Assembly: GCA_027596075.1 (NCBI GenBank)
Contig: JADGJC010000001.1
Span: forward strand, 192,796 to 256,795
Direction: 5' to 3'
Length of the DNA: 64,000 bases
Origin: Rhizophlyctis rosea
Taxonomy: Eukaryota; Chytridiomycota; Chytridiomycetes; Rhizophlyctidales; Rhizophlyctidaceae
Of this stretch, positions 1 through 11,428 are shown piece by piece; position 1 is the first letter of the stretch; each line of letters begins with the position of its first letter. Below the pieces are notes generated by a model that saw only the letters and a list, made by a program, of their open reading frames with translations, was not told the origin of the DNA and did no database searches. The position numbers and the translations under genes were made by a program.

Positions 1-2238
1 TACCACCGTCGGTCCGCTTCCGACAGCGACACCAATTCCATTGACGACAGTCATTCCACTCCCTTCCGCCCCTATGTTGCCACCCGCACTCTCACCCGCC
101 CCCACGTTGCCACCCGCCTCAACATTTCCACCCGCACTCCCATCCGCCCCTTTCTTCTGCTTACTCGCAAAATGCAAAACCCGCATACAGCTCTGTACAA
201 CCTTCTCCTCAGGCCCCTTCCGCTGAAGCGACACCATCAACCTCGATAATGCTTCAACATTTATCGTCCCACCCGCCATAACCTGCGCTAACCGTTCTGA
301 CACAACCTTCATCGGCATATCCGCGACCAACTTCGCCCTCTGGATTGACAACCAAGGATTTTGGTACCATTCGGGACGAAAGCACCCCGTTTCCGGGAGT
401 TCTTTGGGCGCTTTGAGGTTCCGACAGTGGCCACGCAGTTGGCTGGGATATAGTGGTTTCATATAGGTGATGGCATGAATCATGCACAAGGCGCGGCTCT
501 CGGCATCAAAGGCATCTCCTGGATTTGAGGAATACTGATCAGAATCCGAAATCAAACAGACATAGAGATCATTCTAACCTCCATCATGCGGCGCGAACAA
601 TCCTAATGCATCAGCCGCCGCCTATAAATCAGTAAGTTCAACCTTGTCATCAGTTTCCGTCCATTGCACTCCAAACACGCTACAACTTGCTCTACCTTCG
701 GAAAACCCAAGACCCCACACACCGATCTCCACCACTCGTACTCCAGCCCTTCAAAAATCTTCTGCTGCCGATTATGTGCCTCAATAAGATCATCAACCAC
801 CTCCGCCACCTGCGCCATGACCTGTTGCCCGCGTTGGAACGCCGGTGACCACAGATATGGACTCCATTCTGCTTCGGCGTTAATCTGTGCCACTGTCACA
901 AGTTCGGATTGTGTGACTGGTAGTGTGGGCGGCAAGATGTGGAGATGGATCGTGAGAGTCAAGTAGGCGTAGAGAGTGAGTGGATCGGCGGGAGGTGGGT
1001 CAAGTCTGTTATGTGACATTTAAGCCCGTAGCCATCAAAGTGTTACCCAGGACTTTCTCCAGTGAAATGAGGCAATACCCACCCCTGTTCCACTGCTGGC
1101 AACCCCAACCAGATTCTGCACAACTCTTCTGTCTTCGTAATGCTCGTGCCAGTCGACACTTTCTCCAAGTAAATGGAGAGGATCCTTTCCAATCGGGGTT
1201 TGAACCATTTCATTAACACACGTTCCAACGTATTTGACGCGTCTTTCCATAACAGCCGCGTCCGAGTTCTTTCTTTACTGCCTGTTGCGGCTCGAGTCCG
1301 TATAAAGGTGGATTGAGTTTGTGTAGATGGTGATGCTGGAGCTTGAGCAGTTGGGATGTTTAGTGGTGCAGGGGTTAGCAATGAAACGGGTGTGGCGGAT
1401 GGCGAGGCTGTTCGAGTGTCGTCCTTGCGCATGCCATTATTGAGTGGTGACGACGGTTTCGAGATTTCTTTTGCAGGTGCAGGTGATGCAGACATGGCAC
1501 TTCCACTGCCTGCCAAGGACTCAACAATCACAGGCTTGGGCTGCAGTGAAGACCGCGCATCTGATAGGTTGTCTGTCGTAGATGTGGCGGCAGATGAAGC
1601 TTGTGCAGGTGCGGGTGCGGGTGCGGGTATTATTACAATTTCGCCCCCTTGTCCGGGAATAATGGTAGGTCCAGGGGGCGATTTGGGTAGAACCTCCGAT
1701 GACCCAGGTCTCCTCGTCGCGGACGCTGTGGGTGCTGTAGACCGTCTTACCGGTGGGTTTGAGGTGGTTTTGACAGCATTTGGACGTGCTATCGGGGCGG
1801 TATTTGGTCGGGGAGGTATTGCAGGTCTTGCTTGTGAGGATGTGCTGGTGGTGTCGTCCGTTCGATTGGTTTTGGGACGGCCAAAGCCTGGCAAGGTCGG
1901 ACGTGGCAATTTCGCCGTCGGTGTTGGCTTTCCTTGTTGCGGTGGAATGGGATGCGAGTTGGTTGGACCATTGCTCGTACCCTCCGCTTGACGTATTGGT
2001 TGCTTGAGTTTTCTGACGGCGCTTGCATCGTTCCGATTTGAAGGTGTTGATAGTACGCGTATGGGAGTTGGAGCAGAAGAAGTACCAGCCGCCAAACGCT
2101 TTGCGGGTGGGCCGCGTTCGGTGTGATCGGGATTGGTACGCCGTTTCTCAGGAATAACTGAGGATGTCGTGTGTTGATCTTTTGACACAATGAGTATTGG
2201 TTCACACGGTGACGGAAACCTCACCGCACACCTGCCAT
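1..2238 (-). CDS. Hypothetical low-complexity protein, 3' end cut by window edge
   Basis: I do not recognise this protein. The model has four exons: 2232-2238, 1047-2178, 696-1005 and 1-573, the last running off the left edge. The first exon is only seven bases (ATGGCAG). It joins the long second exon with matching phase and avoids a GTG start at 2224. Residues up to about 300 are rich in Pro, Ser, Thr and Ala. The part from about residue 300 to 480 looks folded, with Trp- and Leu-rich helical stretches such as LLWKDASNTLERVLMKWF. The end present here is Gly/Ala/Asn-rich with short imperfect repeats of the GGNVGAG type. Introns one and two are well supported by phase. The third (574-695) is less sure, since it depends on a GTAGAG donor. 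At least 674 codons are present. No domain could be assigned. Confidence 0.6.
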
Positions 2239-3086
2239 GTAAGACTGCTTATTCTGCTCTGCGTGAGATGATCCGTCATCAGTCTCCAGAGGAAAGAAGG
2301 AAACTATATGGTGTGCTATCCACCGATCGCTGCTGAACCACTTCTGACGCTGCGGTAGATTAGTTTATGTGAGAATGAGAAAGCCAACGCCAAATGTTGA
2401 AGGACAACTCAAAAGCGGAGAGTCGGTTTCACCGATGTGGCTTACTCACGTCACACCTTCCATCTTAGTATTTACTGGACACTCTGAATGATTGCATAGT
2501 GATTGATGAAATGGCTGATTCTTCCCTCCAAGAAAGATTCCTTTGTAGAAAAATTATCAACTTACCTATGTAGCAATTGCGAATCGTACTGTGAGTGTAT
2601 AGTCAAAGTCAGGAAGACCTCTGAAAATGAAAAAACCCAAGGGAAGGAACGTGTAGTGGTTGAAGTACCATGTATCATGTGTAAGAACTCGAAACTCCAG
2701 TGCCAAAAAGTCCAATAGATATCCGTCCTGTTGTTCCCATCCACACATATCGCTCAAAATCATTATCCAAACAATCCCCAACCATACCAATTCATCGTGC
2801 AAAGCACTCATCAAAGAAGGCGTATCTAATTCAAAAACAAAACATTCTACAAAGAAACAATCAATCATCCATTTACGCTTGACTGAAAACATATTGCGTA
2901 AACCTAATGGGACAGGCGTAACCAAACCCCTTCATACAACAAGAAGAGATCACTAAAGTCTATACAAAGAAGCTTTATCACAAAGTAAACGGATTGCAAG
3001 CTCGGCATAGAGAGAAAGAAATCACAAAAGTCGAAGTCTCCAACGAATTAACACTTCTTCCATCCCGAATGGTTCACCCGCATACA
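2239..3086. other. Intergenic, no gene seen
   Basis: AT-rich spacer upstream of the minus-strand gene ending at the left edge and downstream of the next minus-strand gene. Short open frames on both strands have no coding character. No RNA gene or repeat was seen. Confidence 0.5.
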
Positions 3087-4358
3087 TCATTCCTCCAAAC
3101 TCTCCCTCCGAAACCTCGACAATTCCGGATTCTCCTCCACAACATCACCTCCAGCTCGTCTGACCAACTCCATATACTGCGCATCGACGGCCAGCGGGTT
3201 GGGTTCCACAATAACCGTGAACCGTCCCACTTTATGGACTTTAGTTTCCGTAGGCGTTGCAAGGGTCGCTGTGGAGGACGAGTGGTGGGTGTGAATGGAA
3301 GAGAGTGAGGTGCGAAGCGGGGATGTTATGGGCCGGTGGGTGGGCTTTGACGACGGCGAGTGGGAGACGCTTGGTCCGGATGAAGATGATGAGGTTGATG
3401 TTCGTGGTGCGGATGGAGATTGGGAGGAGGAATTGGATGAGAGCGTTGCCGAGGGAACCGGTGATGGTGGACGGGGAGTTGAGGAGTCATGCATCGAAAC
3501 ATCTTCTTCCTCGATCGTTTCATCAATTCTTGCTGGAGTATCCCTGACTGACTCTGGAGTCGGCGGTGTCCAAAAGCCCGGATCAAAGATTGACGTTCTC
3601 TTCTCCTCTCCGGAATGAATGGAACTTCCCATGTTTGCATCGGCTGATGAGGCACCAAAACTCAATCCACGCTTTCTCCCCCCGTGCTCACTATTTCCTT
3701 CCCTCTCCTCCTCTTCATCCGTCCGGTACAGAACATTGATTCGCGTCATTTGAGCAAATTCCCGTGCGGTGAGGTGTTCCGACGATAGCCGCTTTCGGTT
3801 ACGTTCAATCGTATTCCTATCATCAAAATTTTCCAACATATCCTCATCCGGCCTCTCCACAGTGATGGCATACACATCCCTTTGCTTTGCCTTTCCCTTC
3901 CCATCCCGCTCTGTAACGTCGACCGAACTATCATGTTCCCCACTTCCCTCAATCTCCTTTCGTCCCTTCCCAAACCGAGCCACCAGCCGTCCCGCCCACG
4001 TAAAGTAATGCGCTTCACTAGAATGTGCCCCAACACCATCCATCCTCACCACGTTCCTGCCTTTCCGCTTCTTCACCCGCCTCCCTACTTCCACCTCGGC
4101 GGCACAACACGGAGCAACCATTACATCTTGACTACGACGCCCATCACTCCCACCGACACCATCCACACTCGACACCGTCAACCCATCATTATGACCACAT
4201 ACACATTCCTCATATGTCCGTCCACCTGAGCTCCCAACCGTAACTCCATCACTCGTAACGGGGTGGTGCACACCCTTATGTGCTCGATATGGTTTGAGAA
4301 GCGCAAAGAAAGAAGACGCAACACTGCGATCGCTTGTGGAGGTGCGTGTGCGTTTCAT
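3087..4358 (-). CDS. Hypothetical Ser/Pro-rich protein
   Basis: Single-exon frame of 423 residues from a clear ATG at 4358. I do not recognise a family. The N-terminal 60 residues are basic. Charged regions follow (residues 80-250, many Glu, Arg, Gly), then a long Ser/Pro/Thr-rich stretch (about 280-360). The last 50 residues look ordered, with the segment HKVGRFTVIVEPNPL followed by a helical, acidic end. GRFTV fits the RFx[V/I] docking pattern known for SPAK/OSR1-type kinases, but the pattern is short and could be chance. The protein is probably largely disordered and may be regulatory or scaffold-like. The gene lies in the same orientation as its left neighbour, 850 bp away. Confidence 0.6.
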   Translation of the reverse strand: MKRTRTSTSDRSVASSFFALLKPYRAHKGVHHPVTSDGVTVGSSGGRTYEECVCGHNDGLTVSSVDGVGGSDGRRSQDVMVAPCCAAEVEVGRRVKKRKGRNVVRMDGVGAHSSEAHYFTWAGRLVARFGKGRKEIEGSGEHDSSVDVTERDGKGKAKQRDVYAITVERPDEDMLENFDDRNTIERNRKRLSSEHLTAREFAQMTRINVLYRTDEEEEREGNSEHGGRKRGLSFGASSADANMGSSIHSGEEKRTSIFDPGFWTPPTPESVRDTPARIDETIEEEDVSMHDSSTPRPPSPVPSATLSSNSSSQSPSAPRTSTSSSSSGPSVSHSPSSKPTHRPITSPLRTSLSSIHTHHSSSTATLATPTETKVHKVGRFTVIVEPNPLAVDAQYMELVRRAGGDVVEENPELSRFRRESLEE

Positions 4359-6467
4359 CGGGAGGGCGTTTGGATAGTTGTGTGGAGGGAAGGTTTGGTC
4401 GGTTTGGGCGGAGGCGGATCTGGAGTTGTGAAGAAGTTAGGATCTCTTGTAGAAGATCATGCGTTCACATTGATATTCTCAAAGGGCACAAAGATAGAAC
4501 TCACCTCACAAGATCCACTCCACCTCGTCTCCGCATCCCAAACTCAGGCGCGTACAACCGATCCACGCTCAATTGTTTAACGTCCGTCATATTTGGTATC
4601 AGTCAAGGAAGTCGAAGACGACGATGTGTGTGAAGGGTGTGTGTGATAGGGGTATAAGATTGTCCCCTGCAGGAGGTATATCGCTGGTATGTGATATGAC
4701 GAAACTTTCGTAGCAGCCCCTTTAATGCCACGAATGCGACAAGGGTATATCGTCCTGCTCCGGAGTTGAAGCAGGTTCGGAAGAATCAGAAAGGATATTC
4801 ATCTCACAGAAAATTGGGAAGAAATGGGAAAAGTGACAGTAATATTTGGGTGGGGAAATTCTCCTTGTGTAGGTTATGTTCGGGAGGATTTCCGTAGGGA
4901 TGTTTGGGATTCAGAGCAGTGCAGACTGGTTGCGAAGGACTGAGAGAAAAAAAAAGCGTGGGGACTGGATCGGTATCGATGGATACAGGTGCGGTGAAGC
5001 GGCGAGCGGTTGGGTCGTATGCAGTGTTGTGGGAAGCAGAAAATATGAGAGGATTGCTGGAGGGAAGGGAACGCGTGTTTTGTTGTTGCAGATGGCTGGC
5101 GAATCTGGGCAATCTGGGGTGCTGAGATCGTCCGTTTGTTTCACTGATGTCCGGATTATGCTAATGCAATCAACCAATCAGAGCTTTGCGCACGTGCGAA
5201 AGCTCCGTTTGTTCTTCCTGTTCAATCCCCGTTTACTCCCGATTGTGGAAACGGATGGACGGACAGATGTTCAAGCATGCACTTTTGCGGTCGATTGTTG
5301 CGGGCTGGGTGACAAACAACGCGCGTTGGAGCGGCCGAGACTGTTTGAGGAGCAAAGCACCTGGTGTCGCGTGGAAGTGGGTTGCAGGACTATGTATGCA
5401 AGGTCGAGTGGGGGATACGATGTGGGAGTGGGATGGCCCGTAAGCGCTCGGCCGCTGAGGAGACTCTCACCGCCGGCGGTCGATACCGGTTGTTACTACC
5501 GCTGATATACCATGCAAACAAGATGAAAATCTGGCTCAATATCACGATCACCCACTTCCCTTCCAGCCCAATGACGCAACAACCAATATGTGGGTGCGGC
5601 CAGCTAAGCTGGAAGCGTTAGGCTGAAGAAAGAAAAGGAATAGATATGGGGTCTTTGGGAAATGAAAGAGGGGGATAAAGATGCTCAGCCAGACCAACCC
5701 ACTCCCAGCCTTGGAAACCTTGAGAAGAAAAAAATTAATGAAGTCGCACGATCGCCCGCTGGGGAGTGGAGGAGGGAGAGACCTATGAATGCGGAGGTGC
5801 AGGAGTGTGCCGTGTTTGTTGGCGGGGCTCTTGCGTCAATTGCACCATGAGGTCCTTACATAATACTTTCGCGCAACAGAGATGCAGCAGCGGCCCGAAG
5901 GCGATGAAACTGCCAGAGTTTCACGATAACCCGCCTGGCCGCGAAGGTGGTTTGGATTGCCTGCCTTTGTGTTCTTCGAATTGTGCACAGCCGTTCGCAT
6001 CCTGCACATGGCCGCCACAGAAAACGTGCTCCAGGCGAAAATGCAATCCAGTGTCATAAATTGACATGAACAATATAGCACAAGTGTAGCACAATCCTTG
6101 AATCCCGTTATCGTTTTCACGTACGTGCGTAACGATTGTGTAACTATCAGACCCGATCATGCCGAACATGAAAATGGACCCGAAGCCCCGAGTGAGGTGG
6201 GGGTTGCAGAGACGCGTGGTCTAAGCCACTCCAACCCACGACTCAAAGCCACTTCGTAATCGCAACATCTCGTGGCGGTCTCTTCTTCCACAAATTTTGT
6301 GTGCGCCCGTTGAAAAAACATGATTGCAACCATGTGCATCTTCAATCTCATTTCAGATGTCATTACCTTACCGTCTTTTCCAAACATGCAAACCTATATG
6401 TTCGTTTCATCATTTTTCGTTCCTACAACATGCAAAGAAAAGAAAACCGTGACTGAATCCTGTGTAT
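4359..6467. other. Intergenic, 2.1 kb
   Basis: Spacer between the start of the minus-strand gene at 4358 and the tRNA-Ala. The longest open frame (4876-5505, plus) has scattered composition without domain features, and I do not consider it a gene. No repeat or RNA gene was seen. Confidence 0.45.
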
Positions 6468-6540
6468 TGGAGGTGCGGGGTATCGATCCCCGTGCCTCTC
6501 GCATGCTAAGCGAGCGCTCTACCATCTGAGCTACACCCCC
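6468..6540 (-). tRNA. tRNA-Ala (AGC)
   Basis: A 73-nt cloverleaf reads on the minus strand. The seven-pair acceptor stem is GGGGGTG/CACCTCC with one G-U pair. The D arm is GCTC/GAGC. The anticodon arm is CTCGC-TTAGCAT-GCGAG, giving anticodon AGC. The T arm is CGGGG/CCCCG with loop ATCGATA, and the discriminator is A. There is no intron and CCA is not encoded. The T loop starts with A instead of the usual T, a small departure from the B-box consensus. A T-rich tract on the minus strand just past the 3' end (around 6440-6450) could end RNA polymerase III transcription. Confidence 0.96.
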
Positions 6541-6814
6541 GAGTTGAAGTATGTACTGTGCAGCAAATATATATACTTTTCCGTATTTTGATTGATGCCC
6601 GCTAACATTTGAAATGAAAACTGGTATGGATGGGTCCACAAAATACTTTGATGTGGGAATTATCAACAATCTTGCTAGGCCCAAATTGATTGAAGATGCG
6701 CTGCGACACCCAACAAGGAACGTTGCTCTATTTACTCTATACCTATATACCTATATACATTTCTAGCTCCTGCATACCACCTATACTACTTTGCACACCT
6801 CCGACAAACACGCT

Positions 6815-8680
6815 TCACAGCCTCCCCTCCCCACCAACCCCCCTCTCCAACCCCTCCACAACCCCACACATCCCCCTCAACATCCCCAACTGCACCTCCC
6901 CCAACCGTCCCAAAACCCTACATCCCGCCGGACTAATCCCCTCCCCCTGACTCATCGTAACCATCTCATTAATATCCGCAGTAACACTCAAAACATGTCG
7001 TAACTGTCTAGCCAAATTCGTCAAATCCGCTTTCATTGTCGTTGATGTCAGCGGTAGAGGTGCTGCTGGTGGAGGCTTCTCTGATGATGCGGCGAGGGGT
7101 TGGATGCGGGGTGGGGATGAGGAGGGGGCCGTTGCGGTGGCGTAGGGAGTTCCTGGTGTGTGAGTGGTTGAACGTGGATATGGTAAGGAGGGTTTCGAGT
7201 CTCGTGGGACCGGTGGTGGGATTGATCGTCTGCTTAGAGGGGCAGGTGGTAAAGGTGACGGGTTGGGAACAGGCTTCCGGTCATCTGGATGTTGATAACC
7301 CGATGTCGACCGCGCCGGGCTAAACTCCTCCCTCCCATTCACACCTCCTCGCCCTCCAACACCCACTTCCTTATCCCCTCTATCTTTCAATTCCAAAAAC
7401 TGCAACTTCAGATCCTCCACCGTCCTCCTCATTTCCGCAATCTCCCTCCCTACTTCCACAGATGCGGCATCTCCGTACATGGACATGGATACAGAAGGTG
7501 ATGGACTGACCATTCGGGTAGGCGGTGGTGACGGGATTAGGAGCGCGGATGTGGGTGTACGGCTGCGCATCCCGGGATAAAGGATATCGCTGGACGGATC
7601 AGGAATGGTGGATCCGCGACTTCCAGACCGCATCATGTATGGTGCTGTTGGTAAAGAATGGGACTGCGACAGAGCCAATCGATCATCGGCAGCGGAGGAT
7701 CGACGACGAGCATATTGGCGGTATTGGTACGGCATTGGTGGTGGGACTGTGGGCGTGGGGACGGAACGGTAGCGTTCATCTGCTGTAGCTTCGAAGCGAT
7801 TCACAATGTCTGCGACGGATTTAGGTCGTGGAGGCGGTGGATGGGATATCTCATTGTCTGAAGAGTTCGGATCATTGTAACGCGGACTCTCCCTCACAGT
7901 TGCAAGTCCATTCTCACGCATCCCCAACGCAGATGGCGCCCGCCCCGTAGCACCAAGTCCCACACTACTCCCCCGAGAATATATAGAACTCTCCTCACGT
8001 CCCTCCCCACCCTTCTTCTGCGCATAAGCCTTCACCAATGCCGCAACACGATCTTCTGCCTGACTAGACGTCCGACTCTCAATATCATTCAATAGAGCCG
8101 TAGACGCAGTATACGATGAATACTTGGACGTATTCGACATCCTACTACTCGGCCGACTAATATACCTCCCCTCGTGAAGACCCGATCTTGACTCCGAATC
8201 GCTCTCATCTCTCATCCGACTTCTAGAAGAGTACACTGAATTGGGTTCTTCATTAAGGGAAAAGGCAGGCGGTGCAGGTTGAGGACGAGTGTAGGATCGG
8301 TCATTGAGCCGCGGGGACGCAGTATACTTTGAATACGAAAGCGGAACGCCCTTCCCATTGTCTGATGGATATAGACTAGAAGAAGCGGAATTCGATGCGG
8401 GCGAATACTCTCTGGCGTTTCTGCCTTTGCTGTTGATAAGGTTTGAGGAGAAGTCTGCTGCAGATAGGGCCGGGGACGCAGGGGATACGTATGGTGAGCG
8501 TGGCGCGGCGCGAAGAAGGTCCGTTGGGCGAGAAACGTCTCTATGAGAAGCGTATTCGGCGTGTGTTGAGGGTGGACCCAATTGTCTTCTGTCTCTACCA
8601 TAGTCTGATACGTCCAGATATGAACGGTCAAGGCTTGCCTCGGAGGCGGCATACGGGCGAGGACTTGTGTATCGGTCCAT
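6815..8680 (-). CDS. Hypothetical Ser/Arg/Pro-rich protein with short coiled coil
   Basis: Single-exon frame of 621 residues from an ATG at 8680. No family recognised. Residues 1-190 are rich in Ser, Tyr, Arg and Asp (for example MDRYTSPRPYAASEASLDRS), and the middle is Pro/Ser-rich. A predicted coiled coil of about 35 residues lies near residue 410-445 (VGREIAEMRRTVEDLKLQF). After another Pro/Ser linker, the last 75 residues form a compact helical segment (DLTNLARQLRHVLSVTADIN). This layout suits a disordered scaffold with two helical interaction modules, perhaps cytoskeletal or polarity-related, but that is inference. The stop lies 270 bp from the tRNA-Ala gene. Confidence 0.6.
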   Translation of the reverse strand: MDRYTSPRPYAASEASLDRSYLDVSDYGRDRRQLGPPSTHAEYASHRDVSRPTDLLRAAPRSPYVSPASPALSAADFSSNLINSKGRNAREYSPASNSASSSLYPSDNGKGVPLSYSKYTASPRLNDRSYTRPQPAPPAFSLNEEPNSVYSSRSRMRDESDSESRSGLHEGRYISRPSSRMSNTSKYSSYTASTALLNDIESRTSSQAEDRVAALVKAYAQKKGGEGREESSIYSRGSSVGLGATGRAPSALGMRENGLATVRESPRYNDPNSSDNEISHPPPPRPKSVADIVNRFEATADERYRSVPTPTVPPPMPYQYRQYARRRSSAADDRLALSQSHSLPTAPYMMRSGSRGSTIPDPSSDILYPGMRSRTPTSALLIPSPPPTRMVSPSPSVSMSMYGDAASVEVGREIAEMRRTVEDLKLQFLELKDRGDKEVGVGGRGGVNGREEFSPARSTSGYQHPDDRKPVPNPSPLPPAPLSRRSIPPPVPRDSKPSLPYPRSTTHTPGTPYATATAPSSSPPRIQPLAASSEKPPPAAPLPLTSTTMKADLTNLARQLRHVLSVTADINEMVTMSQGEGISPAGCRVLGRLGEVQLGMLRGMCGVVEGLERGVGGEGRL

Positions 8681-9343
8681 ACTTTGTGTTGTTGCTACCT
8701 ACGCAATACCAGCAGGCGGAACATGGAATTGCTACGTGGGAAGGAGGTAACGTGTGTTTGACTGCTCTGCCTGGAGGTTCAGGTGGAGTGGGAATGAGAA
8801 TTTGTGAGTGTGGGGAAGGTGGGATGGAATTGCAATGAAATTTGGGTTTGTTTACACGTTTCAGGATGGTACCACTTCTAGCTATTGTAATTGCCTAGCT
8901 AAGTGGGCTAATCACAACGCAGAAGGACCCTGCCGTTCAGCCTTTCTCCACCTTCGAACACAAGAAGGTAGCCTACAGTATATCAAGGTTTTCAAGGGAC
9001 CCTGTAATCGTGATCGAGAGTACGCACACGCAATGTGTTAGCAGTGTCGCTACGCACACGCATCCCTGAAACCTGACATCGAGTCATGTAAATCGCCGAC
9101 AAAAGGAAACACATCCCAATTTTTAATGAGGCACACAAAAAAGTACATAGAATACATACGACGAAGGGGCGGACATCTATTAGGTCTATTCGAAAAAGAG
9201 TTCGGAAACAAACACCAACCAGAATACTAAACTCTAAATCGTTCTTTATACTCATAATAATACACGATCGTTGTCCCTTTCCCATCTCCGCACACACGAA
9301 GAAAAGAACCGTCGGAACCAGCCCTTCACAGCCTTCCCCCGCG
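8681..9343. other. Intergenic, no gene seen
   Basis: Promoter side of the minus-strand gene at 8680 and downstream side of the tetraspan gene ending at 9344. A/T-rich tracts near 9120-9260 may hold the 3' end signals of the latter. Nothing else was recognised. Confidence 0.45.
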
Positions 9344-11428
9344 CTACAACCTAATCTCATCAACAGGTCCTGGAGCCCTCCGACTCTTACCCCTCACAAC
9401 CTCCATCCCATCCCCCTGCACCGATTCATCAGTACTAACATTCCTCCCATGCGCCCCAACACTTCCCGGCCTCAATCCACCACCTTCCCCACCACTCTCA
9501 TCCCCAATCCTCCCACTCCCATCAATCCCCTTAATCGCCCTCTCCAAAGTCTGCAATCCCTCGCTCCCCAAACTGCTACGGAAATCATCCAAATGTCCAA
9601 AAGTATTAGGCCGCGGCTGCATCTTTGGTGAATCGGTATTGGAGGCGGACGTGTTGTGTTGTGAGACGTCGGATGCGGGTGCGGAGCCGTGGGCGGCGCC
9701 GACGGAGGAGCCTGGGTTGGAGATGGAGTTGGGTGGGGAAGGTGTGCGGGTTGAGGGTTGTTGTTGTTGTTGTTGTCGAGGAGATACGGACCGTTTGACG
9801 GCAGGAGGTTGGGTTGGTTCACCGCCTTCGGATACTGGGATGGGTGGTAGTTTGCGAGCGGGCCGAACGGCATGTGGATCGCTTAGCCTCTGACCAGCCG
9901 CACTGGAGCCTTGTACGGATACTTCTGATGCAGCGGCAGCGCCGGCAACGCCCGCAGCTCCTGCAGCCCCAGCAGCATACATTTCCTGTCCCGGTGCGGC
10001 ATACTGCGCAGGATACTGCGAAGTCCACCAGCCCAAGGAGGTATGCGGATCATACCCAGATCCCGGAGGTGGAGGATAAAACAACGCTGATGACGTATTT
10101 GTCGAGAAATCGGATTGCGCCGGAGCGGGCCACCATCCAAGACCAGGGCCGTTGAACAATTGAGGGTTGTAGGAATCGTGGGGGCTGGGGGTCGCACCAT
10201 ATGGCGCTTGTGGGTTGAAACCGGGTGGTACGCCACTGGGGTATTGAGTTGGGATGATTCCGCTCGGATAATATCCTCCTTCGCTAAAGCGTGCTGATCC
10301 TGGCGGTGTACCGGACAGGGGAGTCGTTTGCGAAGCCTGATATTGTGGATCGACGTACGGAGCTTGGTAGTACTGTTGCTGTGGTTGATTCAAATCGGAT
10401 TGAGATTGAATGGGACCCTCGTATTGTTGCGGCGACGGTTGTTGCATAAGTTGTTGCGCTGATTGCTGATAAGCAGGATCTACATATACCGCGCCTGGTT
10501 GACCTTGACTGTAAGCAAGATTGTTGACCGATCCCGTGGGCGTCAATCCGGTGGGTGTCAACCCAGTAGGAGTGGCCGCGGGTTGCGCTACATCTTGATC
10601 CCAGCCTGCAAAGTTTATCCTACTAGCCGCCTTGTTTGTCCGGTCTATGGTGTTCATATCTCCCAACTCGGAATCCCCTGGCCCCGTTGCCTGCCCATGA
10701 GTCCACGGCACGGCACTTGCGGCTAGCCGGCTATCATCCTCCGCCCTCTGCGGCTCCTTACCCTTCCCTTTCTTGCCCGACCGCCGAGGATTTGCACTAA
10801 CCTCCGACACCATGCGGTCCAACCTGCTCTTCAAGCTGGCATTGCAGCGATTGGCAGCCGCAAGGTCAATTATGAGGAGGACTTCCATGATGGAAACAGC
10901 AATGCATAGATTGCGGAATTCTGCGCGAGATCCGTGAGCAATGAACTCGTAGAGGTAGCCGCAGAGAGCAGCGATGAAGAGGAGGACGTCGATGGAGGCC
11001 ACTATGATGTGAATGATGATGAACCCACGAGCTTGGCTGCATGCTAGACCAATGACCCCAAAAAGGCCGGTGGCTACCGTGAAGGCTCCCAAGATTTTCC
11101 AAACTGGTTTGATTGTAAACAAAGAATGTAAACAAAATTGCTTCGCACGTCGACCTCTATCGACAAAAACACTTACTCAGGGAATTGACACCTCCAGGTA
11201 CAGCATTCTCATTGGGGATCCTGTGGGAAAACATACATCCTTTAGCATCCTAAATTTACCCCGTCGACCAAGAACATTATGGACATACCAATCAGGAAGA
11301 GTGTACTTCCATGCCCCAAGCTCCACATTTCGCATCACACTGACAGCGATTGCATACGATCCCAAGAACATAAAGATCAGGGACAGTATAGCGACTATCG
11401 CGCCCTTTGTGCCAAGACCTCGTCCCAT
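9344..11428 (-). CDS. Tetraspan membrane protein with long Pro/Gln-rich cytosolic tail
   Basis: Three exons: 11289-11428, 11177-11220 and 9344-11103. All have GT-AG borders and consistent phase, giving 647 residues from an ATG at 11428. Four hydrophobic segments lie in the first 165 residues: near 10-30, around WKILGAFTVATGLFGVIG, around FIIIHIIVASIDVLLFIA, and around NLCIAVSIMEVLLIIDLA. The layout resembles fungal MARVEL-like or SUR7-type four-span proteins, but no signature was certain. A basic stretch (RRSGKKGKGKE) follows. Then comes a tail of more than 450 residues rich in Pro, Gln, Tyr, Gly and Ser, with three TPTGL/TPTGS repeats and a run of about seven Gln. The tail probably lies in the cytosol. 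A cell-cortex or plasma-membrane role is a guess. Confidence 0.75.

Noticed and set aside
1356..1991. 211-residue plus-strand open frame
   Set aside because: Antisense shadow of the long second exon of the left-edge gene, whose phase-matched introns favour the minus strand.
4876..5505. 209-residue plus-strand open frame
   Set aside because: Irregular composition, no domain, no splice partners. It lies in the spacer upstream of a divergent start.
11119..11140. Forkhead-like GTAAACAAA sites, also near 17156, 36626, 37842 and 44828
   Set aside because: The motif is short and A/T-rich. Two of the copies are in introns as reversed pyrimidine tracts, so no regulatory meaning is claimed.
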